This document shows, piece by piece, positions 1-10,841 of a DNA stretch of 64,000 nucleotides. The notes under the pieces were generated by a model. The model was not told the DNA's origin, made no database searches, and saw nothing but the letters and a program-made list of their open reading frames with translations. The position numbers and the translations under genes are program-made. This DNA comes from Darksidea phi (lineage: Eukaryota > Ascomycota > Dothideomycetes > Pleosporales > Lentitheciaceae): the NCBI GenBank assembly GCA_030770425.1, contig JASJFT010000071.1:62001-126000 (forward strand), read 5' to 3'. Position 1 is the first letter of the stretch, and each line of letters opens with the position of its first letter.

Positions 1-645
1 TCTTTCTTCTCGTTCTTGTGCTTCTGCTCGTCGAGCTAGACGAATCTGATATAGCGACTCCATTTCACCATCCCGTCTTGCCTCCTCTTCTTCCTGCGTC
101 TCTGGGTACTCAACGACGATGTCAATGCCTCCTCTTTCGCCTTCCCTCGCTAGCACTCTCTCATTTTCCCTAACAGCCGGCGAGTATGCCGGTAGTGTCA
201 TAACACTGCGCACCGAAGTGTTCCGATCAACGCCACCAGCCCCGATCGAATTCGAGTTTTGCCTCTCTGGGTCCGCTGAAGCCGCACCGCTCATCTCACG
301 GTCGCCACTCCCGCTCCCTCCATGTCCATCCAACTCATTGTCCTGTAGACTTGTAGAGTAGTCGTTCCGGCGAGGCCGCTTGCGCCAATTCTTCCACGAG
401 AACAACGAGGGGAGTTTATCTTTTGGTTTTGGCTGAACGCCGCGGCGCACCCGTAGTGTGAGGACATAGGTGACGGCGAGGAGGAAGAAGATTATGATCA
501 CGATGATTGTAATCTGCACGGGACTTCAGTGTCAGTGAAACATTCAGGCAAGGGAGACATGCGGCGTGGCGTAGGATTGACGTACGACCCAAAGCGACTT
601 CTGACTCTTGCTCATCCTCTTCTCCAGCGCACCCTCCCGCACCAT
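1..645 (-). CDS. Single-pass membrane protein, 3' end cut by the window edge
   Basis: Two exons on the minus strand, 645-586 and 513 to the window edge. The donor GTACGT at 585 and the acceptor GCAG ending at 514 join the peptide KSQKSLWV to [18 protein letters not shown], which is a strong transmembrane helix followed by a basic stop-transfer stretch (RVRRG). Downstream is a long hydrophilic tail rich in Ser, Gly and Arg, then a Glu/Arg-rich, probably helical segment that runs off the window. The layout is a short N-terminus, one helix and a long cytosolic tail, common in uncharacterised fungal membrane proteins. The start is uncertain: I chose the Met at 645 ([10 protein letters not shown]), but the frame stays open to a Met at 906 whose N-terminus is also hydrophobic. 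The C-terminus is missing. No function can be assigned. Confidence 0.5.
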
Positions 646-906
646 CCGTACGGGTAACCACATCTTCGCCTTCCTCCCTCTCGGTGCAACTGTATCGCAA
701 AGTCCTGTGCAGCGTGCCTTAGGAACGTTCGGCAGGATCACCAAGTGGAGCTCAGACCCGCTTCTTCCGGCACACCTCCGCACAGATGGGATGGCAGTGC
801 TTGGGAAGCAGGAAACGAGCGTTACGAAAAGCGGACCAAGCAATACGACGAGAAGGCATGCAAAGACGAGTGGAACGACCAAAACTTCGACGCTCTCCGC
901 AATCAT

Positions 907-1680
907 TCGGGGCTGAGGTGCCTGGCGCCGTAATGACCTTGGCGTGGCTCATATGGACGGGACAGGGGTTCTGACCAAGAAATCCTGCGTGGCTGATGGA
1001 AAGGGTGGGGTCACACGAAAACGCGGCTTTCTTCCCCTATGGCAGATCTCATCGAATTTGCCATGCTTGACGAATTGTTGCCCCGCGATGAATTGTTGTG
1101 CGGTCATGGTTGCGGCGGACGGCGCACGTCAGCTGAACTGTTGACCGTAAAATGGGCGGCTATTTTTGGGGGCCATATCCGCTTCCGCCATTTAGCGCTG
1201 CGGTGCTTGGCCTGCACGGGGTGGCACCACATGCATTGTTAGGTCGTGATCTAGGCCATTGCCATAGACGGGGTGTCTTCGTCAAGACGCCAACATAGAT
1301 TCTGTTCGTGGTATGAGAGGACATGTGTAACACCAGCCAGTAATCAGCGCCATGACAACCAGAGGTCCAACGTCTAAGCACAAAGAAGGGTATTTTTTTG
1401 GATTTTCATATGGGAGTCTGTTTTGTAAGGTCCACACGAAACACAGTAGACGTTTGTAAGCAGTAGAGGTTAGAGTACACCGATAAAAAGCTGTAGAGCT
1501 GTACACAGAACCATCGAAGAAGGGTATAATTCAAAATTTATGGCCATCGTTCAACGACACTCCAATCCACACTCCACCAATTTAACATTCCAAAGTAATC
1601 GACATCGCAAGCTAAATCGCTCAAAAAAATCAAGCCAGGGCATATACACAAACATCCTCTCCAAACCCCACCTCTGCGAC
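907..1680. other. Intergenic region without a supported gene
   Basis: Only short overlapping reading frames occur on both strands and none has splice signals or a recognisable domain. The right half contains copy A of the dispersed repeat described at 1391-1470. The last part before 1681 is AT-rich and is probably the 3' flank of the minus-strand gene that ends there. Confidence 0.5.
1391..1470. repeat. Dispersed short repeat, copy A
   Basis: About 80 bases that match two other places in the window, 21428-21512 and 54761-54843, in the same orientation. The shared core contains TGGGAGTCT, TTTTGTAAGGTCC and a CACGAAACACAGTAG-like block, followed by GCAGTAGAGG in copies A and B. All copies lie between genes. 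Read on the minus strand, the core would encode a peptide similar in all three copies (CFVxTLQxRLPxxxxK), so it may be a fragment of a transposon gene or a non-coding element such as a MITE. No terminal inverted repeats or target-site duplications were found by eye. Confidence 0.7.
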
Positions 1681-3109
1681 CTAGAACTTCTTATCCAATT
1701 TCTTCAAGAACTTGCCAACCCCTTTCTCCACCTTCTCCGCCCGCTTCCCAATATTACTCGACCGCTGTGGCTGCGCTGCCGTATGGTCCTTCGTCGCGGC
1801 CTCCTGCTCCGTCGGCCTATACACTTGCTGATGGGTAGCATAGGGATCGGCGCTAGGCGTCTGCTGGCTGGTGCTACTGTACTGATATTGCGCGTAGCCG
1901 CCCGGAGGGGGAGACGCGAGAGGTTGATAAGGCTGAGGCGTGTAAGTGGGCGAGGGCATGGGGGACTGGCCTGGTGCGTTGGTGTAGTTCGCGTACTGTT
2001 GGGTTGGGATGGTGGATTGGCGTTGGATGCCAGGTTGGGGTGGAGATTGGTCGTATTGGCCTACCGGTGGGCCAGCTGGGGGTGGGGCGAAAGATGGGGG
2101 GCTGTGGGGTGGAGGGGGAATAGAGCCGCTGGTGTTTGTACGTTGAACACTTGGGGCTGGTGGGCCGGAGAAGGTTGATGCCCGTGCTGGAGGTCCTGGC
2201 ATGTAGGGTTGCGATGTGGATTGGGGTGCGAACGAGGTTTGTAGCGGGTTGCTGTATTGTTGTGCATGTGGTTGGTCATGCAAAGCTGCTGCTCCCAGCC
2301 CAGTTCCTTCGGCGGCATCAGGCGGAGGGGGTGTCTTCTCGCGATGAGCAATGGGCTCAGGTGCGGCCGGAGCAGCAGGATTGTACGCCATGGGTGTGTA
2401 GTCGGGATCAGCAGGAGGGCTCGAGGTAGGTGCTGGAGCTGTTGGAGGACCAGGATAAGCCTGCGGGGTGTTGATGCTTGGGCTCCGACTCTGCGAAATA
2501 GCTGCCTTCTCCAGCTTTGCTACGACGGGGTTCATCAAGTCGCTCTTGTGCTCGGATGGAGCTGGCGGAGCAGGCGTGTTGGTTACGATGTGTAGCTGAT
2601 GCGGTTGTGCCACCCTTCTCAGCGAATCCAAGAACAGATTCGCATCATCTAGCGTCCAGAAATAGATATCCAGCGTGTGTATCTTGTACATGTACTTCCC
2701 GTTGTTGTTCGGGTCAGGCACGGGGAGGTGCCACTGCGACATATCCTGCTGCGGGCTGGCGCCTGGACTTCCATTCTGGCTTCGGAAGGCATCGACAGTG
2801 AATGTGAAGAGGCACGGGTGCTTGTACGTCTGTTCTATCTTGACGGCATCGAGATCTATACACGAGCCAAACATCAGCTCAGAGCAGTATGCGTAGGCTC
2901 CGAGGTCTCGACTTACGACCCGCAAAGGCATCCTGCTCCGGTGTTCCCGCATGGTTCGCGACTTCTATGCGCCCACGCTGCTGCATGGGATTGTGGTACA
3001 GGTAGACATAGGAGCCTTTGTCGAAACGGTCGTGTGCGGGTTTGTACGACGGCGGGGAGAAGGAGTAGTGGACGTCTGCGAAGCTGTCTGATGTCAAATC
3101 GAACGTCAT
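1681..3109 (-). CDS. Conserved ascomycete protein with proline/glutamine-rich tail
   Basis: Two exons, 3109-2917 and 2855-1681, joined by a GTAAGT...ATAG intron of 61 bases. Phase is consistent (193 + 1175 bases) and gives 455 residues. The first 150 or so residues form a folded-looking domain: FDLTSDSFADVHYSF near the start, FDKGSYVYLYHNP, then across the splice site FAGHLDAVKIEQTYKHP, and later KYMYKIHTLDIYFWTLDDA. The rest is low-complexity Pro/Gln/Ser/Tyr sequence ending in a basic tail (GKFLKKLDKKF). I recognise the N-terminal domain as recurring in ascomycete proteins of unknown function; I do not know a named family. The gene is divergent from MRPS8, with about 560 bases between start codons. 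The Met at 3109 is the natural start because the conserved domain begins immediately after it. Confidence 0.8.
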
Positions 3110-3672
3110 CCACCCTGTTCAAAATACACTTACAGCGTCAAAAGAGACACTTCACCCTGCTGAGGAGGCATAGTATCCAAACGCTCCGCTCACAGAACGA
3201 CGTCTAAACTCTCAGTCCTCCCACAAGGCTCCCACAAGGCGCCCGACGAAAAGAGCTGAGCAGGCTGAAGAGAGTGAGCTATATGGAAAGCCCCAGACGA
3301 CCAAAAATATATACACCTCAAAGATACCCCATCGACACTGACCAGTCCACCTGCAGCAACGCGCGTGTTCTATTTCAGTCCGGCTCGAAGCGCCCTCCAT
3401 CGTGGGGCCGCGCCAATACGCACCGCACCTTTCCTGCACTGGTCCAAGCTCCCTGCTGCCGATATGCGGGCGGACCTCCGAACGGACCCAAATTTCTAAA
3501 GACACCAGCGACTGCATCGCGACCGTTCCAACCCGCAACCCTCAATTGACGCCCACGCCCACAACCAGTCTGCCTTGCGTCCTCGCCCCACCCCTGCATC
3601 CTTCCATCCCACGATCGCCTGGGCGCACACACCGCCTAGCCCTCCACGGGCGTACACTTTCTCGCGCGCACC
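3110..3672. promoter_or_regulatory. Shared divergent promoter region
   Basis: 563 bases between the start codon of the minus-strand conserved protein (3109) and that of MRPS8 (3673). It must hold both 5' UTRs and both promoters. It is C-rich near MRPS8, typical of fungal promoters, but I see no unambiguous TATA box or factor site. This is inferred from gene orientation only. Confidence 0.4.
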
Positions 3673-4299
3673 ATGTCCCTCGTCAACCTCGCACACGTGT
3701 GCTCCCACCTGCAAAATGCGTCCAAAGCGCGGTTAGGCCTGACATCGATTCCCGTGTCCAAGATGCACGTCAACCTCATGCTGGGTCTGCAGCGCGAAGG
3801 CTTCATCGCCAGCGTCACGCTCGGCGGAACAACCCCCCCGAAGCCCTTCGCCCTCCAGACAACAATCGACCCGGAACAACACGAGAAACTCGCACAAACG
3901 CTCTCCGACGAACCTTGGGCCGCCTATCCCACGCCCCCTCCCTCTCGCCCCGTCTCTCGCTCCTCCTCACCCGACACCCTCCTCGGCGTCGACGAACAGC
4001 TGCACGAAGCCTCCGTTCCGCAGAATCCTGCGCGGCGAAGATTGTGGTTGGGGCTGAAGTACTGGAACAATGAGCCCGTGCTCAAGCATATGAAGCTGAT
4101 CAGCAAGCCGACGCGGAGAATCTGGCTGACGGGCGAGGATCTGGCCAAGATTACACGGACACGGCCGAGCAGCTACGTGAAGGGATTGACGCATCCCGGG
4201 GAGTGCATGTTCTTGACGACGGATAGGGGGATACTGGAGGCTAGGGAGTGTGTGGAGAGGAGGCTCGGCGGCATGGCGCTTTGTCGGGTGTGGGGATAA
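3673..4299 (+). CDS. MRPS8: Mitochondrial small-subunit ribosomal protein uS8m
   Basis: A single uninterrupted exon of 208 residues. The sequence begins MSLVNLAHVCSHLQNASKAR, the typical start of fungal mitochondrial S8, with IPVSKMHVNLMLGLQREGFI following. The second conserved block (RRLWLGLKYWNNEPVLKHM, KLISKPTRRIW) and the C-terminal S8 signature region (MFLTTDRGILEARE) are all present. A Pro/Ser-rich insertion of roughly 45 residues separates the two halves, as often seen in fungal mitochondrial ribosomal proteins. The protein should act in the small subunit of the mitoribosome, binding the central domain of the small rRNA. No long presequence is visible; uS8m proteins commonly lack an obvious one. 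The gene is divergent from the upstream conserved protein and convergent with the DUF8004-type gene downstream. Confidence 0.9.
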   Translation: MSLVNLAHVCSHLQNASKARLGLTSIPVSKMHVNLMLGLQREGFIASVTLGGTTPPKPFALQTTIDPEQHEKLAQTLSDEPWAAYPTPPPSRPVSRSSSPDTLLGVDEQLHEASVPQNPARRRLWLGLKYWNNEPVLKHMKLISKPTRRIWLTGEDLAKITRTRPSSYVKGLTHPGECMFLTTDRGILEARECVERRLGGMALCRVWG

Positions 4300-4680
4300 G
4301 AAAGTGTGAAAGGATAGATTCTTCGTTGTATAAATATGATTGTGCGGGAGCGAGGGTGTTGCACCGCGTGGTAGGAGCATAGTGCAGATGCGCAATCGTC
4401 ATGTAAATGTATGTATAGATCCATGTATACGCTTGAAATCTTCATCGGAATCCAGCTTTGTATCTCACATAGTAGGCGACGGCTCCCTTTGACAGTCCCT
4501 GACGCAAATACCGATAGTATTACAAGCCGAAAATAGGCTGCCCGTCCAGCCGTCCCATACTTTTCCAACCTATAGTTTTAAATCTCCAATGTCGAAGCCC
4601 AAACGCCTCAAGGGTATCGAACGAGACTATACACAAAGGAACAAAAGAAAACTCCTACATCACATCTTTCACAACATCCC
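4300..4680. other. Convergent 3' intergenic region
   Basis: 381 bases between the stop codons of MRPS8 (plus) and the DUF8004-type gene (minus). It is moderately AT-rich with no supported gene and presumably holds the two 3' UTRs and polyadenylation signals. No rho-type or hairpin terminator is expected in a eukaryote. Confidence 0.5.
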
Positions 4681-7575
4681 CTACACCCATCCACCCTTCT
4701 CCTCTTCATAATACCCGTTGCCCTGCTGCTGCACAGAATACATTTGGGGACTCGCCATATACCCACTTGGCGTATTCACTGGCACCACATTAGGACTCCC
4801 AGGATAACTCGGTGTCTGCGGCGCTGAGCCTGGCGGACTCCTTAGCGGACTCCGGTTCGGGATGAGCGGTCGAGAATAGTCGCTCTCGGTAAGTCTGTAT
4901 GAACTATCCAACCTCTTGTTTGCAAACTCTTGCTGCATCACTTTCTCGTTCTCACGCCGAATCTCGATCTCGCGTTGAGCGGCTAGCCGACTCTCAGCGC
5001 GGGAAATGCCCATGTTGTCGATCTTCTCGTTGATGCGTTGGATGTCGTTTTGCAGCACGGTATCGCGGTCGAGGGTTGCACTGTCAAGTTCGCCGCCCAT
5101 TCTCGTGCTATCACCTTCGAGTTCGACGGGAGCGCCGGGCAGGGACGTAGGGTCCCATGCACGCTGCCAGCAGAATGAACGCTGCTGGATGGCTTCCAGT
5201 TGCTCGACTTGGCCGTTTGTGACCCAGTCGGGGCAGCGTTTCAAGTCCGTGCAGAGGAAGTAGCGGACGCCATCGGTATACTTAAGGGATTGTACGTCGA
5301 CGGAGAGTTTGGAGAGAACCTGGAGGACGCCGTAGAGCAGGATCCAACGGCCGAGACGGGCTTCCCGGGCAGAGGTGTTTTTGGTGTCGGCAGCTAGTTC
5401 GAAGCGCTCAAATTGGTCGATCAGCGTGCTTCCTGTGTTGTTGTTAGCATGGTTTTTCAATAGTGAAGAATTAACAAGGGAAGGCCTCACCCTTGAATGA
5501 CGAATCCAGCTTCTCCATGTTTGTGGCATCGCTGTAGATGATCGAAAGCTGCAGGTGCGTCTTTGCATCCTTGCTGGAGTCCGCCTTGCTCTTCTTCAAC
5601 CCACCAAACAAGCTCTTCTTCTGCGGAGCTTTCGTTTGCGGGACCTCCCTTGGGAGCAATGGATATGGGTGTGGAATGTGCAAGAAACCGTGTGTGCTAT
5701 CAAAAGTCACTAGCATATCCGTCAACGGCAAACCAGGCACGTCAGCCTTGAACCCTGACGTTCTTCGGTTCATCATTTCCCATTTCTTGCCCGGTCGCTC
5801 TTCTCGTGGATCCCAGACTACCTCCCTATCGACGAGGTAGTCATACAGGGCACCGAAGTCTTCCTGCAAATCGAGCGCGATCTTTCTGTTTAACCAGCTC
5901 TTTCCCCGCTCTGGAGGCCAATTGCCATATATCTTAGTAAAGTGGTTGATCAGGAACTGTCGGAAGGCTTGATAACTCTGGTAGACCGGCGAATTCGCAA
6001 TCTTGGCGGAATCCTCCCAAATAACACCAAAATCGAATGCCGCCAGCATTTCTTCGGCGTCCATTATTCTCAGCTCGAGCGACTTCGCTGCGATTCCAAG
6101 ATTCCTCCTTGTGACAACAGACAGCCTCTGAAAATCGGGCAATTCCTCGATTTGGGCATTCAAAATGCCAGCAAGGTGGACGAAGCACTCCAAGTAGCCT
6201 TGTCGCCATTTCACGTTGTCTTGTTCTGCCCATGCCAGCAGACTCAATGCTACCTTGATGCTGATCCGGACGTCGTCCAGCTTATATTGGATGAGGTAGT
6301 CGGTGATCATCCGCACGCTGCGCTCGCACGACGACATGCGTGAATGATCATCATCATCGAGGTCGTACATAACCTGCAGCTCAGACTGCAGCGTGGTAAG
6401 CATTGCGAACATGTCGGCTCCCACAATTGGCTTCTTGTGCAACATGGCCAGAAAATTCCGAACAGCCACATGGTGTAGCCGTTGAGCCTGGGGGGACTTG
6501 AGGTGCGCAGGAGCCGCGAACCACAACTCATGGGTCGGTCGATTCGGGTCTGTCTGCTGGAACAAGGGTGGCGGTGATTGCGCCTCAGGACGATCTACGT
6601 CAAAGGATTGTTGATATGTTGACATATTTCGATTGCTTGGAACGCCATAATATGTCTGATCGATGTCGAAAGGTGGGGGTGACCTTCCGCCATTTGTTGG
6701 AGCAAGCATCCGGCGCGATCCTGGGGGAACTGGGAAGTTTGGAGACCGGGCCGATGACTCCGAGCTTTCTCGAAACGGCCAGTCGTCGTCGTTGTCCTCG
6801 ATACGGCCGAAGCGGAGGGCATTGGAGAGCCATGTGGAGCCGGAGTTCTCCAGCACATCAAGCTCGGCGCGAATTTGGGGAATCGGGCGCTCCAAGTTCA
6901 TCTGCTCTTCCTTAAAGTAGATGAGAACAGTCCCAGTTTGCATGTGCTCATCCTGCCCATGTCAGCTTTAGCCGCCAATATGGGGATATTTGATCTTACA
7001 AAATCAAAACCACCGTATGGCTTTAGAGTCTTTTCCTCACCATCCCATATTCGGAAATTGATCCACGTCTTCTGGTTAGTGGGCATATATGAGAGGGAGG
7101 TTTCGGCTCGGATTAGGGGAGGCGCAGGCGTGGAGGCAGCTCTCTTGACTGGTACACCCCCACCCCGTCCCCGTGGCGCCAATTTTTCTTTCCCTTTAAC
7201 TTCATACTTCTCCTTCTCTTTGCCTTTGGTCGAACTATCCGAGATAGACGCGGATCCGCTCAATGAGGTCCGTGATCGATGGATGGCCCTGAACTCGGAG
7301 GTATCACGAGAGCTCAAGCTGTGTAAACCGGGTCTGCTGCCACTGCCGTTTGTGGAGCTGGTTCGCGAAGTTCCGCGACTTGCATCGCTAGAAATGGTGA
7401 GCTGCCTCGAAGGAACTCCGTGGTCTCTTGCGCCGGCGCTGGGGGCTGGCCGCCAACCAGCGAAAGCGTCATGAGGCCTCCGGATCGGGTCAGTAGGTTT
7501 CTGGGCAGCCTTCTTTTCCTTTTTTTCGATATCCTTAGCAACGGCCTTGCGGCTCCGCGCGCCTCTTGCCGACAT
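4681..7575 (-). CDS. Large conserved fungal protein, DUF8004-type
   Basis: Three exons, 7575-7000, 6952-5491 and 5432-4681 (576 + 1462 + 752 bases), encode 929 residues. Introns are 47 and 58 bases with GTAAGA/CAG and GTGAGG/CAG ends. Joining restores continuous sequence: KPYGGFDF-DEHMQTGTVLIY and SSFKG-STLIDQFERFE. The first 150 residues are basic and disordered. The middle (about 190-690) is a large helical domain with blocks such as RPTHELWFAAPAHLKSPQAQ, LHHVAVRNFLAMLHKKPIVG and WNPREER-like WDPREERPGKKW. The C-terminal 130 residues are a coiled, Arg/Glu-rich segment and a Pro/Ser-rich tail. From memory this matches the fungal family listed as DUF8004; the biochemical role is unknown. The name should be checked by profile search, but the gene model itself is well supported. 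Confidence 0.85.
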
Positions 7576-9106
7576 AATTGGTGGGGTATGTGCTCATGTG
7601 CTGGAAGGCTGTGGACTTTTGCTTGGGGGATGAGCGCGAAGAGCTTGTGTACGGGGAGATGCAGCTATCTTTGCGAAAGTTGAGCGAATGAGTGTATGTA
7701 TATGCGGGGCGGTAGACGACGCGGCCAGGCGGCAGGCTGAACAGAAGCTCAAGTGTACATTTCGCACGGAACGATTGGCAGACGAGCTCTTGAGGTGCGG
7801 CTGTGGAGGAGTGCCACCTGGTGAGCTGGTGAGGCTTGTGGACAGTAACGGATGGCGAGCGCGTCGAGCTGAGAGGAAAGAAGCAGGACAGCGGCATCCA
7901 GCTGTGGAAACTAAGTCGAATATATTAGATTATTACTATGGGCCCTTGCGTGCATGCATCCCACCGCTGTGGTGAACACGACGCTCAAATGGGCGTAGGA
8001 GTATGCGGAGGAGTTCCGGGCTTGATAAGAACCCCTGTCCATCGATGGGCATCCACGCAGGGCTCAATTATCCAGCAAGCGAAAGGCTCCAGGTCAGCCG
8101 CAGGGGGACGCAGGTAGAGACACATGCGGTAAGGGCAATAGGGCGCCCAGCGTGTCTGGCTTGGGGAAGGGAAGCGTAGACAACGGGCCAGAGCAGACGG
8201 GTAGATAGATAAGGCCTGTCTCGCGGCGTAGAAGGCCATTGGCGAGGACTCCGACAGCAGCGAAAGCCACGGGGATGAAGTGAGACTCGTACGGCGCGGC
8301 GGAAATGTGCCAGCACTATATCGCTAGGCGAATGTGCAGCTCATCGGAGACCAAGGAGGACAAGCAGCGTCTGGACAGCCTGGGCCGGGTAGGGGGTCCA
8401 ACGGGCGGGAGCCATCCTACCATGCCGGCGGAGACGGGCGGTCGATCGAGACCCAACACCGAAGGAATCGCATCAGGATCTTGTGCCTCGAATGAATGCC
8501 GGCCTGACCATGAGTCGTGCCGCGATGCCAGCGCCCTCGCTTGTGGGGATGAGACGGGGGTCGGGTGGTTGGTGGAGTGGTCGCTGCCGACCGATCCGTG
8601 AAGTGACACCGACACGAGAAGTGGCATCGAGACGAGCTGAAGCCTCAATCAACCACAGGGCAGCGCATCTTCATAACCGACGCGACGAGAATCGCCACAA
8701 GCCGTCTCGAAACACGGCTTTCGGCCATGTTCCCGATAGTGGTAATGCGATTCGTCTCATGTTTCGTTTTGGTGTGGTGTGGTGTCCAAGATGGCACCCC
8801 AGCCACCTCTCCCAGCCACTCCCCCGCCATCCTGGACCCCTCATCCATGGCTATTTACCTGTACAACCAGTTTTCCAGCACATCAACACCAATACGTCAC
8901 CCAGCAGCTTTGCCCTTATAGGCCCGACTGCCAACACGTTGCATTAAAGCCCGCCTCGTCCCAGGTTCTGCTGCCGCCAGCCGTTGATTTGTTCCTCTCA
9001 CCTCATCTCTGCGAGTCTGGTGCTTTTTGCTTAACCTCTCGACAACCTCTCGCCAACCTCCGCCGCAACCACCACCCATCGAGTCGCATAGCCGCCCACC
9101 ACCACC
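7576..9106. other. Long divergent intergenic region
   Basis: About 1.5 kb separates the start codons of the DUF8004-type gene (minus) and the MARVEL-type gene (plus). Reading frames here are short, overlap each other and show no domains or splice logic. The final 200 bases before 9107 are C/T-rich, as expected for a fungal 5' UTR and core promoter. Nothing else is supported. Confidence 0.5.
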
Positions 9107-9759
9107 ATGTCGTTCTCCGGCTTCTCCTTCATGTTCTGGCGCATCATGGAAATCATCACGCTGATTCCAACGCTGGGCATGCTGGCGTGGTTCGTCGACT
9201 TCTACAACGACCGCAGCTTGCTCACGCCTCGATCCATCCTCGTCCTCTTCATAGTGTCGGTGCTCGGCGCGGCATGGGCGCTCGGCACGCTATTCCTCTA
9301 CTCGCGCGCCAAACACTCGGCCAACTTCGTCGCCTTCATCGACCTGCTCTTCGTGGGCGCCTTCATCGGCGCTGTCTGGTGTCTGCGCGGCATCGCCGAT
9401 GCGAACTGCTCCGACTGGCGCACCAACGGTTCCTACCAGAGCAGCCTCAACCTGGGCGATCTCGGCGGTCTTCAGGTTACTGGCAACAGGTGGACTCTCG
9501 ATGTCGACAAGCCGTGCGCTATGCTCAAGGCGTGCTTTGCCTTTGGCATCATGTAAGTCTATGCGCCGGCCTGTCGCAATTTGCCTTTGTGCTAATTATC
9601 ACCAGGAACTGCATCTTCTTTTTCATCACCTTCCTCCTCTCCCTGCTCGTCCACCGCCATTACGGCGACCGCGTCGTCGTCAAGCGCGAGACTCACTACT
9701 CGCGCCACGGCCACCGCAGCCCTCGCCGCTCGCACCACAGCCACCGGAGTTATGTTTAG
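9107..9759 (+). CDS. MARVEL-type four-helix membrane protein
   Basis: Two exons, 9107-9552 and 9606-9759, flank a 53-base GTAAGT...CCAG intron; the joined product is 199 residues (FGIM-NCIFFFITF across the junction). Four hydrophobic helices are visible: around residues 10-32 (IMEIITLIPTLGMLAWFV), 42-65, 75-95 and, after the splice, about 145-165 (CIFFFITFLLSLLVH). The loop between helices 3 and 4 contains Cys residues and NxS/T-like sites, so it is probably lumenal or extracellular. The C-terminus is His/Arg/Ser-rich (SPRRSHHSHRSYV). This is the architecture of fungal MARVEL/Nce102-like proteins, which sit in plasma-membrane subdomains or vesicles. The family call rests on topology and general resemblance, not on a signature motif. 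Confidence 0.8.
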
Positions 9760-10841
9760 CTACGGCTCATCGGTCGAATCTTGGGAATTATAGACGGCCG
9801 ATGTTTGGAAGTCAGCCAGCGTCTAGGAAGTGCGTGCTGGGATGGGCATGGGCATACGTTGGAAGCTTGGGAGGCTATATTTCGAAAGGAACGAGGCCTC
9901 GTTCCTTTCAGGTCACACATCTCATCTATATGACGATGACGGGACATGGTACGGTTACGACACATCACGACTATTTGAGCAGCTACGGCACGGCAGCTCC
10001 ATTGCATTTATTTTCCTGCTTGCTCATTATAAAGAGTATTATACCCTACGATATCCTCACGGACGAATCTGTACTTATCAAAACAAACAATCATCACTCA
10101 CGAGCCTCATTTGCCATCCTGTTGAAGCTAGGAAGACCGTTGTCGGTGTTTGTATGGTGTGCATTCAGCGACCGACGGTTATTACCACTGCGTTTCCATT
10201 ACATAAAATCTTTCTAGGTCGACTCCAACGTTATTTCAACTTCACTCAACATCCCTCTAGCATCATTATACAAGAAGAAACTTTTGATTTGCATCTATCC
10301 GAGAGAAGAAAAGTGGGAAGGATGATGTCCGGGGCTCCGTCATACCAGTAGGGAGAGACATCGATAGATGGAAAAAGAAAATCAGGAAAGGGGGAAAGTA
10401 AAAAAAGAGCCGTAAAGGAAACCGAGACTGCCCAGACACAGTCGAGTAATCAGCTAATGCTGCGCCCGACAAAGAGAGAGCCTGCCATCCTACACTCTGA
10501 GTCCTTCCTCCGGACAGAAGTAGAGGATAGGTAGGCGTGGTTTTGCAAGGAACAGTTGGGTCCCGGTATGTCGCCATTTGTACTCCGCTTCGACCGATAG
10601 ACCACTTCCTTCAGATAGGAGGAGAGGACAGGGTGGTGGGCTGGCAAGGACGGGTCGTGTCCTAGTACAGGCAACTCGTTTGCCTATGCAGAAGGAAGAG
10701 CCAAATTGGAAAGATGAAAAGGTATGAGAAATTGGTAAGCCACTCCAGGCTTTCCCGAGATAGTGAAAGAAAAAAGAAGACACGTTCCAGGACAGTCAGA
10801 GTATACATTGTCCGTCGACCACCCGGTTGCGACACCCCGTA
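9760..10841. other. Convergent intergenic region, no gene seen
   Basis: About 1.1 kb between the stop of the MARVEL-type gene and the spliced stop codon of the minus-strand gene at 10842. Only short unsupported reading frames are present. Purine-rich tracts occur between 10350 and 10430 and between 10760 and 10790. Confidence 0.5.

Noticed and set aside
1540..2178. 212-residue plus-strand frame
   Set aside because: It is antisense to the proline-rich part of the conserved minus-strand gene, whose low complexity keeps the other strand open.
8779..9759. 326-residue plus-strand frame
   Set aside because: It overlaps the MARVEL-type exons in another frame and has His/Pro-rich translation typical of a shadow frame.
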